Shown: positions 22,870 to 23,256 of the stretch, piece by piece
Layout: every line of letters starts with the position of its first letter
Position numbering within the stretch: the stretch's first letter is position 1
From: DATCLA01 sp036564195
Lineage (GTDB): Bacteria > Bacillota > UBA4882 > UBA8346
DNA length: 23,256 bases
NCBI GenBank assembly: GCA_036564195.1
Contig: DATCLA010000133.1
Location: 1-23,256, forward strand
Direction: 5' to 3'
Made by a program: the position numbers and the translations under genes
Notes under the pieces: generated by a model
The model's input: only the letters and a program-made list of their open reading frames with translations
Database searches by the model: none
What the model was told of the DNA's origin: nothing

Positions 22870-22894
22870 AGATGCTGGTATTACCGGCATCTTT
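22870..22894. terminator. terminator between murC and the convergent small gene
   Basis: AGATGCTGGT (22870-22879), loop ATT, ACCGGCATCT (22883-22892): a 10-base stem with one T-G wobble. The flanks are TTTATA on the right and, read on the minus strand, TTTATTT on the left, so it may serve both genes. Confidence 0.75.
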
Positions 22895-22911
22895 ATAGGG
22901 ACCGTCAGGTG

Positions 22912-23244
22912 TTATAATTTGATAATCAGCATATCGGCTTCGGTGGAAAATTCATAACGACGGTCTTCAATGGGAATTTTAAACCGGTTCAGAAACTTCT
23001 TGGCAATTACCATTTTGGTAGTTTTACCTTGGATTTTGAAAGCATCGTTGGTTGATTCGTTTACCGGCAGGATCCCGATTTTATGGCCCTCCGGATCGTA
23101 GAATAATTCAACATAATCATAATTTTTTAAATAGTTCTCAACAACCGGTTTGTAGAAAGCGAAACGGCCTTTACGGTTAATTCCGATTGTTTTTGAAGAA
23201 ATTCCCTTTTTAGATGTTTCCTTTTGATATTTGATAAATGCCAT
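22912..23244 (-). CDS. unrecognised small basic protein, possibly two AbrB-like halves
   Basis: I do not recognise this 110-residue protein. It has no signal peptide or membrane helix. Two segments share a pattern: residues about 17-60 (IGINRKGRFAFYKPVVENYL, then YVELFYDPEGHKIGILP) and about 68-110 (FKIQGKTTKMVIAKKFLNRF, then YEFSTEADMLIIKL). Each resembles the beta-helix-beta swapped-hairpin pattern of SpoVT/AbrB regulators, so DNA binding is possible but unproven. GAGGGA at the window edge precedes the ATG, so the gene is complete. It is convergent with murC. Confidence 0.75.
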   Translation of the reverse strand: MAFIKYQKETSKKGISSKTIGINRKGRFAFYKPVVENYLKNYDYVELFYDPEGHKIGILPVNESTNDAFKIQGKTTKMVIAKKFLNRFKIPIEDRRYEFSTEADMLIIKL

Positions 23245-23256
23245 TGGTATTCCCTC

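Overview
The window reads as a chromosomal core segment of an endospore-forming Firmicute that probably has an outer membrane. Sporulation is supported by Spo0A, CwlD (spore cortex amidase), an alpha/beta-type SASP, a YqhV-family protein and a phosphosulfolactate synthase with a near-consensus sigma-E promoter. The outer membrane is inferred from one gene: a 395-residue signal-peptide protein that looks like a beta-barrel and ends in Phe. Sporulation plus a diderm envelope is known from lineages such as Limnochordia/Hydrogenispora-like bacteria, Negativicutes and Halanaerobiales. I favour the first group but cannot prove it from this window. Starts are often TTG or GTG behind strong Shine-Dalgarno sites. 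I found no rRNA, tRNA, CRISPR array or transposase.

Region 1 (1-4.8 kb): a long leader, cwlD, then cinA-thpR-recA-recX. recA has its own sigma-A promoter (TTGACA-17-TATACT) with a LexA-type box at the expected transcription start, so the SOS response is visible in the sequence. Region 2 (4.7-8.8 kb): a second near-perfect promoter followed at once by a terminator-like hairpin, then rny (RNase Y), an unrecognised acidic protein, ymdB and a GNAT acetyltransferase. The ymdB leader contains a 13-base perfect long-range inverted repeat that crosses other possible pairings.

Region 3 (8.8-16.7 kb): spo0A with a perfect 0A box in its leader and its own terminator, then a co-directional cluster rlmN - FHA protein - PP2C phosphatase - PASTA kinase PrkC - rsgA - rpe - CheX-like phosphatase - IreB-family protein. 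Kinase, phosphatase, a phospho-threonine reader and a known type of kinase substrate are encoded together. IreB homologues usually sit beside alaS/ruvX, so this looks like a self-contained Ser/Thr phosphorylation module.

Region 4 (16.8-23.3 kb): a secreted protein with EF-hand-like loops, comA on the minus strand, a DUF441 membrane protein, a YqhV-family protein, the putative porin on the minus strand, a 490-base stretch with hairpins and a decayed reading frame, the SASP gene, murC behind a palindromic extended -10 promoter, and a small unrecognised protein that may contain two AbrB-like halves. The points I consider most worth checking are the PrkC/FHA/IreB/CheX module, the ymdB leader, the sigma-E promoter of comA, the Spo0A acidic-pocket substitution and the outer-membrane protein.
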